A stretch of 64,000 nt of DNA, taken from Bacteroidota bacterium. Its GTDB lineage: Bacteria; Bacteroidota; Bacteroidia; Chitinophagales; BACL12. The DNA lies in assembly GCA_016715425.1 (NCBI GenBank), contig JADKAC010000002.1:557501-621500 (forward strand). The letters are read 5' to 3'. The translations under genes and the position numbers were made by a program. Below, in pieces: positions 43,081 through 52,179 of this stretch (its first letter is position 1; each line of letters begins with the position of its first letter). Under the pieces are notes generated by a model. The model did not search any database, was not told the DNA's origin, and worked only from the letters and a program-made list of their open reading frames with translations.

Positions 43081-45147
43081 ATGAAAAACCTATTACTCTT
43101 ATTACTTTTTGCATTACCTACCATTGCATGGACACAGTGCAACACAAGCAACGCCACCGATTGCGATTGCTTAGACGGCAGCGATGATTGCGATTTGTTA
43201 CCAGATATTTTAGCGAGCCATGATTTACTGGCAGATCCTGAATATCAGCCGGAATCTGTCGGCCTTTTAGGAGTTTCTGTTTCTACTCCTAACCTCGGTC
43301 ATGGGCCATTGCGGGTGTTTCCTACCGACTATTTTATTTGCGGCGGCGATACGGTGTATAGTCCGGGTGGTTTGGATGAATGCCCGGATGGAAGTGCGCC
43401 ACATCAGATAATTAATCAGCGCATTTATCATAAAAACGGAACTGAAATGACGTATTGGGATCGCAATGCGGGTACTATGACTTATCACCCAACTCATGGC
43501 CATTTTCATGTGGATGATTGGGGAGTTTATTCTTTGCGCATTCCGGTGGAAGGTGTTGAAAATCCACTGGAGTGGCCCATAATTGGCGAGGGTTCAAAGC
43601 TTGGTTTTTGTTTAATGGATTACGGTACTTGCACTGGCTATTATGGGTACTGTCGTGATGCGGATAATAATATTGTTACCACAGCGGCGGCACCAAACAG
43701 CGGCTTAGGTGGTGGTAATTTTTCATGTGGAATCACCAATCAGGGAATCTCCTGCGGACAATTGGATATTTATCATTACTGGTTAGATGGAATGAATATT
43801 ATTTTGCCTCCGGGAATTTGTAATGGTGATTATAAAATAGTGGTGCAGGTGGATCCGAATAATTATTTCTTAGAAGAAAATGATGAGAATAATGTAATGG
43901 TTGCGGATATAACATTAACAGAACAACTGGAAGATATTACTGAATTACCAATAACAATTACTGGTGATGCATCTGTTTCGGATGATGTAATTCAGAAGTG
44001 TGGCGAAGATGTAATTACACTATCGGTTACACCAATTGGAACAAGTTATTTATGGAACAATGGTGCAACAACTAGTTCAATAACTGTTACTGAACCAGGT
44101 TCTTATAATTGTACAATCAGCAGAACTTGTGGTGATATAACTACAAGCACAATTGAAGTAACGAATTACGAAATGAGTGCGCCGGTAATTGATCCGGTGG
44201 AGTTAGTTTGCGCAGGTACTTCTACTGAAATAAATGCAACTGCATCCGGTGAAATTATTTGGTATGATGCGGCAGAAGGTGGTAGTGTAATTGGAAGTGG
44301 TGCTACATTATCTACTTCTGATTTATTTGAAACAACATCCTACTTTGCTGCAAATACAGATATTGCTTTTAGTGCAGAAGGTACTGCGGAGCCACATGAA
44401 ATAACAGGAGGCAGTCCATACAGTGAAGCTTCTTACAATGGTTATTTAGTGTTTGATGTAACAACAGAATTTACTTTGGTTTCTGTAAAAGTTTATACTG
44501 ATACACCGGGAGATCGCACTATTGAATTGCGTGATGCAGGTGGAACAGTTTTACAATCTGCAACAGTAAATATTCCATCAGGTGAATCTACTGCAACACT
44601 CAATTTTGATATAGCACCAGGAAGCGAATATGTGTTGGGAACAAACACTGCAACTAATCTTTCTTCTTTTGGATATGAAGGACCAAGATTGGAAAGAGCA
44701 AGTACTGATGCAGGTGCAACAATTACTTATCCTTATAATGTGGGAGGACTTGCCACAATAACAGAGTCCAGCTATGAGGCGAGATATTATTATTTTTTCG
44801 ATTGGGAATATAATGCTGAAAAATCATGTACAAGTGCAAGAACAGAAGTTACTGTGAATGTGGAAGAATGTACAGGCATAAGTGAAGTTGCAGGAATAAA
44901 AGGATTAGCAATTTATCCAAATCCAAATGATGGAAATTTTAATGTGCAATTTGAAACCAACGCAACAAAAGATTTGACTATTCAAGTATCAAATACATTA
45001 GGTCAAATTGTGTATTCAAATAATTATACAAATACAAGTGGAGTTCAAACATATACTTTGCAATTACAACATCTTGCAAAAGGAATTTATACATTGGGAA
45101 TTATTAGTGATGGTAAAGCAGTGAACAAACAAGTGGTGATAGAATAA
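43081..45147 (+). CDS. T9SS-secreted lysyl-oxidase-like protein
   Basis: 688 residues. Signal peptide to ~19, then a lysyl oxidase domain (~55-275). The copper-binding cluster appears as HPTHGHFHVDDWGVYSL with His139, His141, His143. The cofactor lysine aligns in GEGSKLGFCLMD (Lys173; animal LOX GHKASFCLED) and the cofactor tyrosine in QGISCGQLDIYHYW (Tyr231; animal DTY), followed by the family end CNGDYKIVVQVDPNNYFLEE. All residues needed for lysyl-tyrosine-quinone formation are thus in place. Two Ig-like or CARDB-like regions follow (KCGEDVITLSVTPIGTSYLW) and a por sorting domain (IYPNPNDGNFNV, VSNTLGQIVYSN, LAKGIYTLGI). Predicted extracellular copper amine oxidase acting on protein lysines; substrate unknown. 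Confidence 0.82.
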   Translation: MKNLLLLLLFALPTIAWTQCNTSNATDCDCLDGSDDCDLLPDILASHDLLADPEYQPESVGLLGVSVSTPNLGHGPLRVFPTDYFICGGDTVYSPGGLDECPDGSAPHQIINQRIYHKNGTEMTYWDRNAGTMTYHPTHGHFHVDDWGVYSLRIPVEGVENPLEWPIIGEGSKLGFCLMDYGTCTGYYGYCRDADNNIVTTAAAPNSGLGGGNFSCGITNQGISCGQLDIYHYWLDGMNIILPPGICNGDYKIVVQVDPNNYFLEENDENNVMVADITLTEQLEDITELPITITGDASVSDDVIQKCGEDVITLSVTPIGTSYLWNNGATTSSITVTEPGSYNCTISRTCGDITTSTIEVTNYEMSAPVIDPVELVCAGTSTEINATASGEIIWYDAAEGGSVIGSGATLSTSDLFETTSYFAANTDIAFSAEGTAEPHEITGGSPYSEASYNGYLVFDVTTEFTLVSVKVYTDTPGDRTIELRDAGGTVLQSATVNIPSGESTATLNFDIAPGSEYVLGTNTATNLSSFGYEGPRLERASTDAGATITYPYNVGGLATITESSYEARYYYFFDWEYNAEKSCTSARTEVTVNVEECTGISEVAGIKGLAIYPNPNDGNFNVQFETNATKDLTIQVSNTLGQIVYSNNYTNTSGVQTYTLQLQHLAKGIYTLGIISDGKAVNKQVVIE

Positions 45148-45169
45148 TTGGAGGATAGAATTTTTTATA

Positions 45170-45200
45170 GAAAAGGCATGCGATGAGTATGTCTTTTTCT
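45170..45200 (+). terminator. Probable terminator after the lysyl-oxidase-like gene
   Basis: GAAAAGGCAT / ATGTCTTTTTC stem (one G-T pair) with a ~9-nt loop and T-rich 3' arm, 23 bp past the stop. Confidence 0.55.
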
Positions 45201-45201
45201 T

Positions 45202-45290
45202 TTATGTCGAATCGTTTGAGGGTAGAATTGTAGAACTGTAGAATTGGAAAAAGGCGAAGGCAAATGACGATAGCAATGGCAAATTATAGT
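45202..45290 (+). repeat. Low-complexity intergenic repeats upstream of 45442 gene
   Basis: GTAGAATTGTAGAACTGTAG-type repeats followed by GGCGAAGGCAAATGACGATA. The same words recur as reverse complement at 46978-47130, on the other side of the gene. Confidence 0.55.
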
Positions 45291-45441
45291 GCGAGCATAT
45301 TACCCGCATTTAGCGTTTGTTTGTTGGCTGCGGGAACCTGCACGATAAAATTAAATTTGGATTTTTCATTTTTTTTTTTATTTACAGTTGCTATTCTTTA
45401 TAAAAGTCTATTTGAATTTATCTCATCTAAAAAAGTTGGTT

Positions 45442-46869
45442 ATGAAAACTAAAATTTTAATTCTTGCTGTTTTTATTCAATCTTTTGTTTTTGCGCAGCA
45501 ACCGATTCAATTCTCACCATTTAAAAGCTTAAGCAACACATCTAATTTCGATATGTATAGTGTTGCAATTGAAAGAAATGATGTTCTCCCAAAATTCTAT
45601 ACTCATGTGCTATTATATAATAACAATGAAACTAATTATATGCTTTGCTATAATCAAAGCAGAAAGGTTATTGACTATATAAATATGGATAGTTGGGAGT
45701 ATGCCGGAAATATAGATTTGAAATCATTGAATGGCTATAACCTTGATGAAACCATTTCATCTTTTAATATTCAGAATGATAAATTATTAATAATGCAGGA
45801 AGATTATTTATACGTAATTCAACTGAATGGATTGAAAGCAGAATTGATGAATAAATATGTTATCAATGATGAAAAGCAAGCGTTTTATAAAAATAATACA
45901 CTACTTGGGGATATAAATTTTAAACCGATACTAAATGAAGATGGCAGTGTATATCTTATGAGTTCACGATATGATGTTATGGTAAATGATCCGGAATATT
46001 ATAAAGGAAATAATGAAGTGCGACTGTTTTTAAATGATAAAAAATTGAGAACTGAATTTGTTCCGGTTACATATCCAGAAAATTATCGCAATGTTTATTA
46101 TGGATATTATTTTCTTCCAAAAAGAGAAGTGAATAATAACAATATGCATATCTATAGCTACACCATGTCGCCTGAAATTAAAATATGGAATCCTGAATCA
46201 AATGAAGCAACAGATTTAATAGTGCGAAGTGCATATCATAAAATGGATGCAACTCCATTAGATCCTATTGCCATAAAAGACAATGCACTACTGATGAAGT
46301 TTACGATTGAGGCACCTGTTTATACTTCGTTAAAATATGATTCTTACAGAGATATTTATTATCGCTTTTTCAGACCTGAAATAAAGGAAGGCGAGGATTG
46401 TAATACTTGTACTTATAAAAACAAACCATTAGTAATTATGATTTTGGATAATGGATTTAACATTATTGATGAATTATATATGGCCACTTCCATTTACGAA
46501 GAGCAAACATCTTTTGTAGGTCCTGAAGGTTTGTATTTATCTTGTGCGAACATTAATAATCCCGATTTCGGAAACAATTATATCTCTTATGATATTCTGA
46601 AAGTGAATACCCCTAAAAAAGCGGAAGCAAACACAGATTCCAATTTAAAGCTCATAGCATCAAACGAGGAAGGATTTTATATTTCAGGAGCTCTGAACGA
46701 TGCTTCAAATGCAGTTGTAACAATTTTCGATTTGAGTGGCCGAATAGTGTATAGAGATATTTATTATGAGAATAAAATTATTTCACTACCGCAGATTGCT
46801 AAGGGAATATATATGATTCAAATTGCCAATAACAATGATAGAGTTGTGCTGAAGTGGATTAAAAATTAG
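45442..46869 (+). CDS. Secreted protein of unknown function with T9SS sorting domain
   Basis: 475 residues from the ATG at 45442, giving the signal peptide MKTKILILAVFIQSFVFAQQ; the frame opens at 45388. The body (to ~400) has no family I recognise; recurring YYKGNNEVRLFLNDKK and FYTHVLLYNNNET stretches suggest a beta-rich, propeller-like fold. A CxxC-like pair (EDCNTCTYKN) occurs near residue 330. The C-terminus matches the por sorting domain in spacing (VTIFDLSGRIVYRD, IAKGIYMIQI, VVLKWIKN). Monocistronic between two low-complexity repeat zones. Confidence 0.7.
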   Translation: MKTKILILAVFIQSFVFAQQPIQFSPFKSLSNTSNFDMYSVAIERNDVLPKFYTHVLLYNNNETNYMLCYNQSRKVIDYINMDSWEYAGNIDLKSLNGYNLDETISSFNIQNDKLLIMQEDYLYVIQLNGLKAELMNKYVINDEKQAFYKNNTLLGDINFKPILNEDGSVYLMSSRYDVMVNDPEYYKGNNEVRLFLNDKKLRTEFVPVTYPENYRNVYYGYYFLPKREVNNNNMHIYSYTMSPEIKIWNPESNEATDLIVRSAYHKMDATPLDPIAIKDNALLMKFTIEAPVYTSLKYDSYRDIYYRFFRPEIKEGEDCNTCTYKNKPLVIMILDNGFNIIDELYMATSIYEEQTSFVGPEGLYLSCANINNPDFGNNYISYDILKVNTPKKAEANTDSNLKLIASNEEGFYISGALNDASNAVVTIFDLSGRIVYRDIYYENKIISLPQIAKGIYMIQIANNNDRVVLKWIKN

Positions 46870-46939
46870 AAAAAAATCTTTATTGTTTAAATGCAAACAA
46901 AAGAATATTCATAAATTTTTTTATAAAAATCACAACGAC

Positions 46940-46970
46940 AAAGCAGTGAAATTTTATTTCGCTGCTTTTC
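46940..46970 (+). terminator. Terminator after the 45442 gene
   Basis: AAAGCAGTGAA / TTCGCTGCTTT stem (one G-T pair) with a 7-nt loop and a short T run. Confidence 0.7.
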
Positions 46971-46977
46971 ATTTATA

Positions 46978-47130
46978 ATTCAACGATTCGACGGTTCCAC
47001 GATTCCACGATTCAATACTTTTTATTTAGCCATCGCCATTTGCTATCGCATAATCCAGTTCTACAATTCTCCAGTTCTACGATTCTACATTTTCAATTAC
47101 ACAATTCAACGATTTGACAGTTCGACAGTT
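46978..47130 (-). repeat. Low-complexity intergenic repeats downstream of 45442 gene
   Basis: Short iterations such as GATTCGACGGTTCCACGATT and CAGTTCTACAATTCTCCAGT, plus GCCATCGCCATTTGCTATCG. In reverse complement they resemble the repeats at 45202-45290. Confidence 0.55.
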
Positions 47131-47140
47131 CCACAATAAA

Positions 47141-47686
47141 CTACAAACTCCAAACTGGTTTCTCTTTCAATACTTTTTTATATACCGGACAATCTTCTGT
47201 ATGTGCCCCTTTTAAATAACCGGTACTCATTAAAAATTCATTTACTATTTCACCACCGGTAAAGCGAAATGTTTTTTTGAAAAGTTTCGTCCATGTTTCT
47301 TTATCCGCAGGATGATGATGCTGTAACCAAAGTTGAAATGAGCCATATTCTTTTTGCAATTGCAGAATCGTTTTTGCATTTTCAATAGCTGCATTTATTT
47401 TTAATCGATTGCGAATAATTCCTGCATCCTGCATCAGGCGATTAAAATCTTTTTCTTTATAAGCCGCTACTTTTTTAATATTAAAATTGTGATATGCTTT
47501 CCGAAAATTTTCTTGCTTATTTAATATCGTTGTCCAACTTAATCCTGCCTGATTTATTTCCAATATCAACCTGCAAAATAATTCATCATCCGTATGCAAT
47601 GGAAATCCATATTGCGTATCGTGATATATTTTGTGAACGTTTGTTTCATCCTTTGGTAGAGTTGCTATGTATTTACAGTAAGTCAT
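47141..47686 (-). CDS. tag: DNA-3-methyladenine glycosylase I
   Basis: 181 residues. Base-excision repair glycosylase removing 3-methyladenine. Seen: the MTYC start (zinc ligand Cys4), IYHDTQYGFPLH (His ligand), EINQAGLSWTTIL, LMQDAGIIRNRLKI and the C-terminal GAHTEDCPVY supplying the second His and Cys zinc ligands. Full family length. Its ATG overlaps the stop of the upstream K+ channel gene by 4 bp, so the two are translationally coupled although functionally unrelated. Confidence 0.95.
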   Translation of the reverse strand: MTYCKYIATLPKDETNVHKIYHDTQYGFPLHTDDELFCRLILEINQAGLSWTTILNKQENFRKAYHNFNIKKVAAYKEKDFNRLMQDAGIIRNRLKINAAIENAKTILQLQKEYGSFQLWLQHHHPADKETWTKLFKKTFRFTGGEIVNEFLMSTGYLKGAHTEDCPVYKKVLKEKPVWSL

Positions 47687-48480
47687 CCGAGTTTATTTCC
47701 GCAGTTGCTGCAATAATTTGCTTTTTCAACTTCAAGGTTTTCACCGCAATTTTTGCACGCTATTTTTTTCTTGCTTGCTTTCGCTATTTCAACGGAGATA
47801 ATTCCAGTAGGTACAGCAATAATACTATAGCCCATCAACATCATTAATGAGGCAATAAATTTCCCTACAACTGTAACCGGCACTATATCGCCATAGCCAA
47901 CTGTGGTAATTGTAATCACCGCCCAATAAATACTTTGAGGAATACTACTAAATCCGTTTTGACCGCCTTCTACAACATACATTACCGAGCCCATAACAAT
48001 CACCAGCAACATTACACTAAGCATGAATACAATTATTTTATATGAACTGGCTTTCAATGCTTCCGACAACACTAACGACTCAGTAAAATAGCGTCCTAAT
48101 TTTAAAATACGGAATACACGCAACACTCTTAATAATCGTATTACTACTAAGAAATGTGCGCCTTTAAAAATTAAACTGAGGAAGGTGGGTGCTATTGATA
48201 ACAAATCAATAATTCCCCAAAAACTAAAGATATATTTCAGCGGTTTTGGATGACTATAAATTCTTGCGAGATATTCAAGTGAGAAAATAATTGTAAAAGT
48301 CCATTCAAGTATACGCAACAATTCTGCGTATTTCATTTGTATTGGCTTAATACTTTCCATCATTACTACCAACACACTTAAAATAATAGTCCAAAGCAAA
48401 ATCAAATCAAAGTTTTTTCCTGCTTTGGTATGAGTTCCAAAAATTACTTCGTACAATTTACTACGGTAAGGTGCTTGCAT
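47683..48480 (-). CDS. Voltage-gated potassium channel (6TM ion transporter) with C-terminal zinc ribbon
   Basis: 265 residues. Six membrane segments; S4 with regularly spaced arginines (IRLLRVLRVFRILKLGRY, 114-131), a pore loop with the K+ selectivity filter TVGYGD (193-198) and S6 ending in a PTG kink. After S6 a short cytoplasmic zinc ribbon CKNCG...CSNCG (Cys242, 245, 257, 260) replaces the usual coiled coil. The product is a Kv-type inner-membrane K+ channel, possibly gated or assembled through the metal-binding tail. Coupled to tag by a 4-bp overlap and preceded by the kbl terminator. Confidence 0.92.
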   Translation of the reverse strand: MQAPYRSKLYEVIFGTHTKAGKNFDLILLWTIILSVLVVMMESIKPIQMKYAELLRILEWTFTIIFSLEYLARIYSHPKPLKYIFSFWGIIDLLSIAPTFLSLIFKGAHFLVVIRLLRVLRVFRILKLGRYFTESLVLSEALKASSYKIIVFMLSVMLLVIVMGSVMYVVEGGQNGFSSIPQSIYWAVITITTVGYGDIVPVTVVGKFIASLMMLMGYSIIAVPTGIISVEIAKASKKKIACKNCGENLEVEKANYCSNCGNKLG

Positions 48481-48492
48481 AATTATAAAAAT

Positions 48493-48525
48493 AAAAAAGC
48501 AACGGCAAATTATCCGTTGCTTTTA
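48493..48525 (-). terminator. Rho-independent terminator of kbl
   Basis: Perfect 11-bp stem AAAAGCAACGG / CCGTTGCTTTT, 8-nt loop; U run on the minus strand. Lies between kbl and the channel gene. Confidence 0.85.
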
Positions 48526-48543
48526 TGTTTACTTATAAATTTC

Positions 48544-49734
48544 TCATTTAATCACATTCAAATTCTTTCCCACTTTAATAAATGCTGCAATTGCTTTATC
48601 CAAATGTTCACGAGTATGTGCAGCAGATATTTGCACACGGATTCTGGCTTGACCTTTGGGCACTACCGGAAAATAAAATCCAATTACATAAATGCCTTCG
48701 GTTAATAATCCTTCCGCCATTTTTTGACTCAACACTGCATCATATAACATGATAGGAACAATAGGATGTTCACCCGGTTTTATATCAAATCCTGCATCCG
48801 TCATTTTTTGTCGGAAGTATGTTGTATTCTCTTCTAATTTATCACGCAATTCTGTTGTCTGACTTAATAAATCAAACACTGCAATGGATGCTCCTGTAAT
48901 TGTTGGAGCTAATGTGTTTGAAAATAAATAAGGTCTTGATCGCTGGCGCAATATTTCAATAATTTCTTTTCTTCCTGAAGTAAATCCACCGGATGCCCCA
49001 CCCAAAGCTTTACCTAATGTACCGGTGATGATATCAATTTTTCCCATTACATTTCTATACTCATGGGTTCCTCTTCCTGTCTTTCCTAAAAATCCGGAAG
49101 CATGACATTCATCCACCATAATTAATGCATCATATTTTTCTGCCAGAATAACTATTTCATCTAATTGCGCAATAGTACCATCCATACTGAATGCACCGTC
49201 GGTAACAATTATTCTGTTGCGCAAATCTTTAGATGCAATTAATTGTTTTTCCAAATCAGCCATATCATTATGCGCATAACGAAAGCGTTGTGCTTTACAT
49301 AAACGCACACCATCAATAATAGAAGCATGATTTAATGCATCGCTGATAATTGCATCTTCTTCATTAAATAAAGGTTCGAATGCTCCGCCGTTTGCATCGA
49401 AAGCAGCAGCATATAAAATGGTATCTTCTGTTCCCAGAAAATCAGCAATCTTTTTTTCTAATTCTTTATGAATATCCTGAGTGCCGCAAATAAATCGCAC
49501 GGAACTCATTCCGAAACCATGTGAGTCAATATATTTTTTTGCTGCTTCAATAACCTTTGGATGACTGGAAAGTCCGAGATAATTATTCGCACAAAAATTT
49601 ATCACTTTGCTGCCATCTGCTAATACAATATCAGCACCTTGTGGTGAGGCGATGATGCGTTCATTTTTATAAAGTCCTGCATCTTTTATTTCAGTTATTT
49701 CCTTTTGTAATCGTTGTTGCATTGATGAATACAT
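48544..49734 (-). CDS. kbl: Glycine C-acetyltransferase (2-amino-3-ketobutyrate CoA ligase)
   Basis: 396 residues. PLP enzyme of the alpha-oxoamine synthase family cleaving 2-amino-3-ketobutyrate with CoA to glycine and acetyl-CoA, the second step of threonine degradation. NFCANNYLGLSSHP, GFGMSSVRFICGTQDIHKEL, DECHASGFLGKTGRGT and the Schiff-base lysine K242 in TGTLGKALGGASGG are all as in E. coli Kbl; the RFICGTQ motif separates it from BioF and HemA. Threonine dehydrogenase is not in the window. Monocistronic. Confidence 0.95.
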   Translation of the reverse strand: MYSSMQQRLQKEITEIKDAGLYKNERIIASPQGADIVLADGSKVINFCANNYLGLSSHPKVIEAAKKYIDSHGFGMSSVRFICGTQDIHKELEKKIADFLGTEDTILYAAAFDANGGAFEPLFNEEDAIISDALNHASIIDGVRLCKAQRFRYAHNDMADLEKQLIASKDLRNRIIVTDGAFSMDGTIAQLDEIVILAEKYDALIMVDECHASGFLGKTGRGTHEYRNVMGKIDIITGTLGKALGGASGGFTSGRKEIIEILRQRSRPYLFSNTLAPTITGASIAVFDLLSQTTELRDKLEENTTYFRQKMTDAGFDIKPGEHPIVPIMLYDAVLSQKMAEGLLTEGIYVIGFYFPVVPKGQARIRVQISAAHTREHLDKAIAAFIKVGKNLNVIK

Positions 49735-49866
49735 ATCTTAAAATTTTATGTGGTGAAATTAAGTAATTGAAATAGTTAATCCCTATTTTCTTCTTTACAT
49801 TTACAATTAAACAATTACAATTACTTGTGATTATTGGTAATTGCATTCACTACAAGCTTTAACTTT

Positions 49867-49881
49867 AAGTATTAAATACTT
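49867..49881. promoter_or_regulatory. Perfect palindrome just upstream of the 49887 gene
   Basis: AAGTATTAAATACTT, 7-bp arms around one base, ends 5 bp before the ATG and directly follows a promoter-like TAACTTTA (49860-49867). It could be an operator or simply an AT-rich hairpin; no regulator gene is adjacent. Confidence 0.35.
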
Positions 49882-49886
49882 CATAC

Positions 49887-52148
49887 ATGCGACGCTATCT
49901 ACCATTCTTATTTTTTATCGTTTGTTATTCCGCAGTTTCAGGTCAGGAATTAATTCGTGGAATTATAAATGATTACACTTCTGCAAATGGCTATACTTGT
50001 TCAAATGCTTTGTTGGTTGATGATGCTTCTTCATTTTCCGCAGGAGATAAAATTTTAATTGTGCAAATGAAAGGAGCTACAATTAATGAAACCAACTCTT
50101 CATCGTTTGGAAACGTTACTGATTATGGAACTACAGGTAAATTTGAAATAAATGAAGTGGCCTTTTCTGAAACAGGTGTTTTGTATTTAAACTATATCAT
50201 CTCGCATGATTATGATTATTCAGGTTTTGTACAAGTGGTGAGAATTCCGGTGTATGCTGATGCAATTATTGACAGCACACTTACATGTAAATCCTGGGAC
50301 GGAAACACAGGTGGCATACTTGCATTTTTTGTGGAAGGCACACTTACAATACAAGCAGATATTGATGTAAGTGAAAAGGGATTTCGTGGTGGTGAGTATG
50401 AAAATTATCCGGACTCTTGTCCATTTGGTTTTGCATGGACAGGTTACAGAACAGGAATTGATTCGGGAAATGGTGCTGTAAAAGGAGAAGGTTTTGCAAC
50501 AGTAACAGATGAAAAAAGAGCAGGCAGAGGCAAGCTTGCAAATGGCGGCGGTGGTGGTAATGATCATAATGCAGGAGGTGGTGGCGGAAGTATGGGAGGT
50601 AATGGTGGTGTTGGAGGCGAAAGAGTTGCAACTGTATTTTCTTGTCCGGGAACAGGTGTTGGTCAGAGTGGTTTTTTACCTGATAATTCCAATAGTGAAA
50701 ACAGAATATTTCTTGGTGGTGGTGGTGGCGCCGGACATGGAAATAATGGATATTCAAAAGCAGGTGGAAATGGTGGAGGCATTATTTTTTTATCCGCAAA
50801 TACTTTAGATGGAAATGGATATACTTTAAAATCAAATGGAACAAGTCGTGAATCTGTACTTGGTGATGGAGGAAGCGGAGGTGGCGCAGCCGGAACAGTA
50901 TTATTAGATATTTCTGCATTAGACTCTGATGTATTGATAGAATTAAAAGGAGGCAATGGAAGTGATATAACAGGCGATGGATGTACAGGTCCGGGAGGTG
51001 GTGGCGGTGGTGGATTAATAAGATTTACAGGCAGCACTTTACCTATAGGAATTTTTTCTGATTTATCCGGTGGAATTGCAGGAACAACATTAACTGAAGC
51101 AAGTGATTGTTATGGTGATAGCAATGGTGCAACAGATGGATCTTATGGTGAAACAATAAGTGATTGGCCGATGTTAATCAGCAGTGAAATATTTATAAAT
51201 GATTTTGCAAACGTAAATAATGATACTACAATTTGTTTGGGTGAATCAGTAACATTAGAAGCAAGTGGCGGAGTAATTTATAATTGGAGTCCTGCAACAT
51301 GGTTAAGTGCAACTGATATTTCAAATCCAATATGTACTGCCGAAAATTCTACGACATATACTGTAGTTATTACAAATGCTGCGGGTTGTTTTGATACAGC
51401 AGAAGTTACTGTAACTGTTGTTCCGGGAGTGGATGCAATTGCCGGTCCGGATACCTCTGTTTGTGGCGCAAATCAAGTTCAATTTTTTGCAAGTGGTGGT
51501 GATGATTTTCTATGGAGTCCATCAACCGGAGTAAGTAATATTTATATTGCAAACCCTATTGTGTTTGTAACTGAATCAACAGATTATTTTGTAACCGTAA
51601 GCAATGGAGTTTGTAATGATATTGATACCGTAAGTATAGTTGTAAATCCATTACCGGATATTATTACAAATAATGATACTACAATTTGCCTTGGTGAAAC
51701 TATAGTGTTAAGTGCTTCCGGTGCGATGATTTATTCATGGGAGCCAACTACTGCTATTCCTTGTATTGATTGTAGTTATATGGAAGTAACGCCACTGAAT
51801 ACTACAGAATTTACGGTTACCGGGACAAATGCGGATGGATGTATGACAAGTGAAAGTATTATTGTTACTGTTGAAATTTGTCAGTCTGTATTTAATGCAA
51901 CTACATTGAATTATATTATTTATCCAAATCCATCAGATGCATTTTTTATTATTCAATTTGAAGATGTAATTACAAAGTCAATTGATTTTAATTTATTTGC
52001 TGCTGATAATAAATTGGTGTATCATTCTGAATTATCTGCCGGTGAAAAACAATTTAAAATAACAACTGCTGCATTGCCGTCGGGAATATATTTTTATAAA
52101 ATGCAAAATGAATTGATTTATATAAATGGGAAATTGATTGTGGAATAG
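49887..52148 (+). CDS. Secreted Gly-rich protein with PKD/Ig-like modules and T9SS sorting domain
   Basis: 753 residues. Signal peptide (LPFLFFIVCYSAVSGQ). A ~400-residue N-terminal region contains several glycine clusters (GGGGGNDHNAGGGGGSMGG, GGGGGAGHGNNG, GPGGGGGGGLIRF) on a beta-rich scaffold, reminiscent of Gly-rich surface proteins. Three Ig/PKD-like modules follow (TICLGESVTLEASGGVIYNW, TSVCGANQVQFFASGG, TICLGETIVLSASGAMIYSW) and a por sorting domain (IYPNPSDAFFII, LFAADNKLVYHSE, LPSGIYFYKM). Surface or matrix protein by inference; no enzymatic motif. Confidence 0.8.
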   Translation: MRRYLPFLFFIVCYSAVSGQELIRGIINDYTSANGYTCSNALLVDDASSFSAGDKILIVQMKGATINETNSSSFGNVTDYGTTGKFEINEVAFSETGVLYLNYIISHDYDYSGFVQVVRIPVYADAIIDSTLTCKSWDGNTGGILAFFVEGTLTIQADIDVSEKGFRGGEYENYPDSCPFGFAWTGYRTGIDSGNGAVKGEGFATVTDEKRAGRGKLANGGGGGNDHNAGGGGGSMGGNGGVGGERVATVFSCPGTGVGQSGFLPDNSNSENRIFLGGGGGAGHGNNGYSKAGGNGGGIIFLSANTLDGNGYTLKSNGTSRESVLGDGGSGGGAAGTVLLDISALDSDVLIELKGGNGSDITGDGCTGPGGGGGGGLIRFTGSTLPIGIFSDLSGGIAGTTLTEASDCYGDSNGATDGSYGETISDWPMLISSEIFINDFANVNNDTTICLGESVTLEASGGVIYNWSPATWLSATDISNPICTAENSTTYTVVITNAAGCFDTAEVTVTVVPGVDAIAGPDTSVCGANQVQFFASGGDDFLWSPSTGVSNIYIANPIVFVTESTDYFVTVSNGVCNDIDTVSIVVNPLPDIITNNDTTICLGETIVLSASGAMIYSWEPTTAIPCIDCSYMEVTPLNTTEFTVTGTNADGCMTSESIIVTVEICQSVFNATTLNYIIYPNPSDAFFIIQFEDVITKSIDFNLFAADNKLVYHSELSAGEKQFKITTAALPSGIYFYKMQNELIYINGKLIVE

Positions 52149-52179
52149 AGAGAAAATAAATAACTACATAATCATATAG

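Noticed and set aside
45264..45452. 62-codon plus-strand ORF upstream of the 45442 gene
   Set aside because: It overlaps the real start region and the low-complexity repeats; a hydrophobic stretch arises from poly-T.
50220..51037. Minus-strand Pro/His-rich ORFs opposite the 49887 gene
   Set aside because: Complement of glycine-rich coding sequence, which automatically gives Pro-rich antisense frames.
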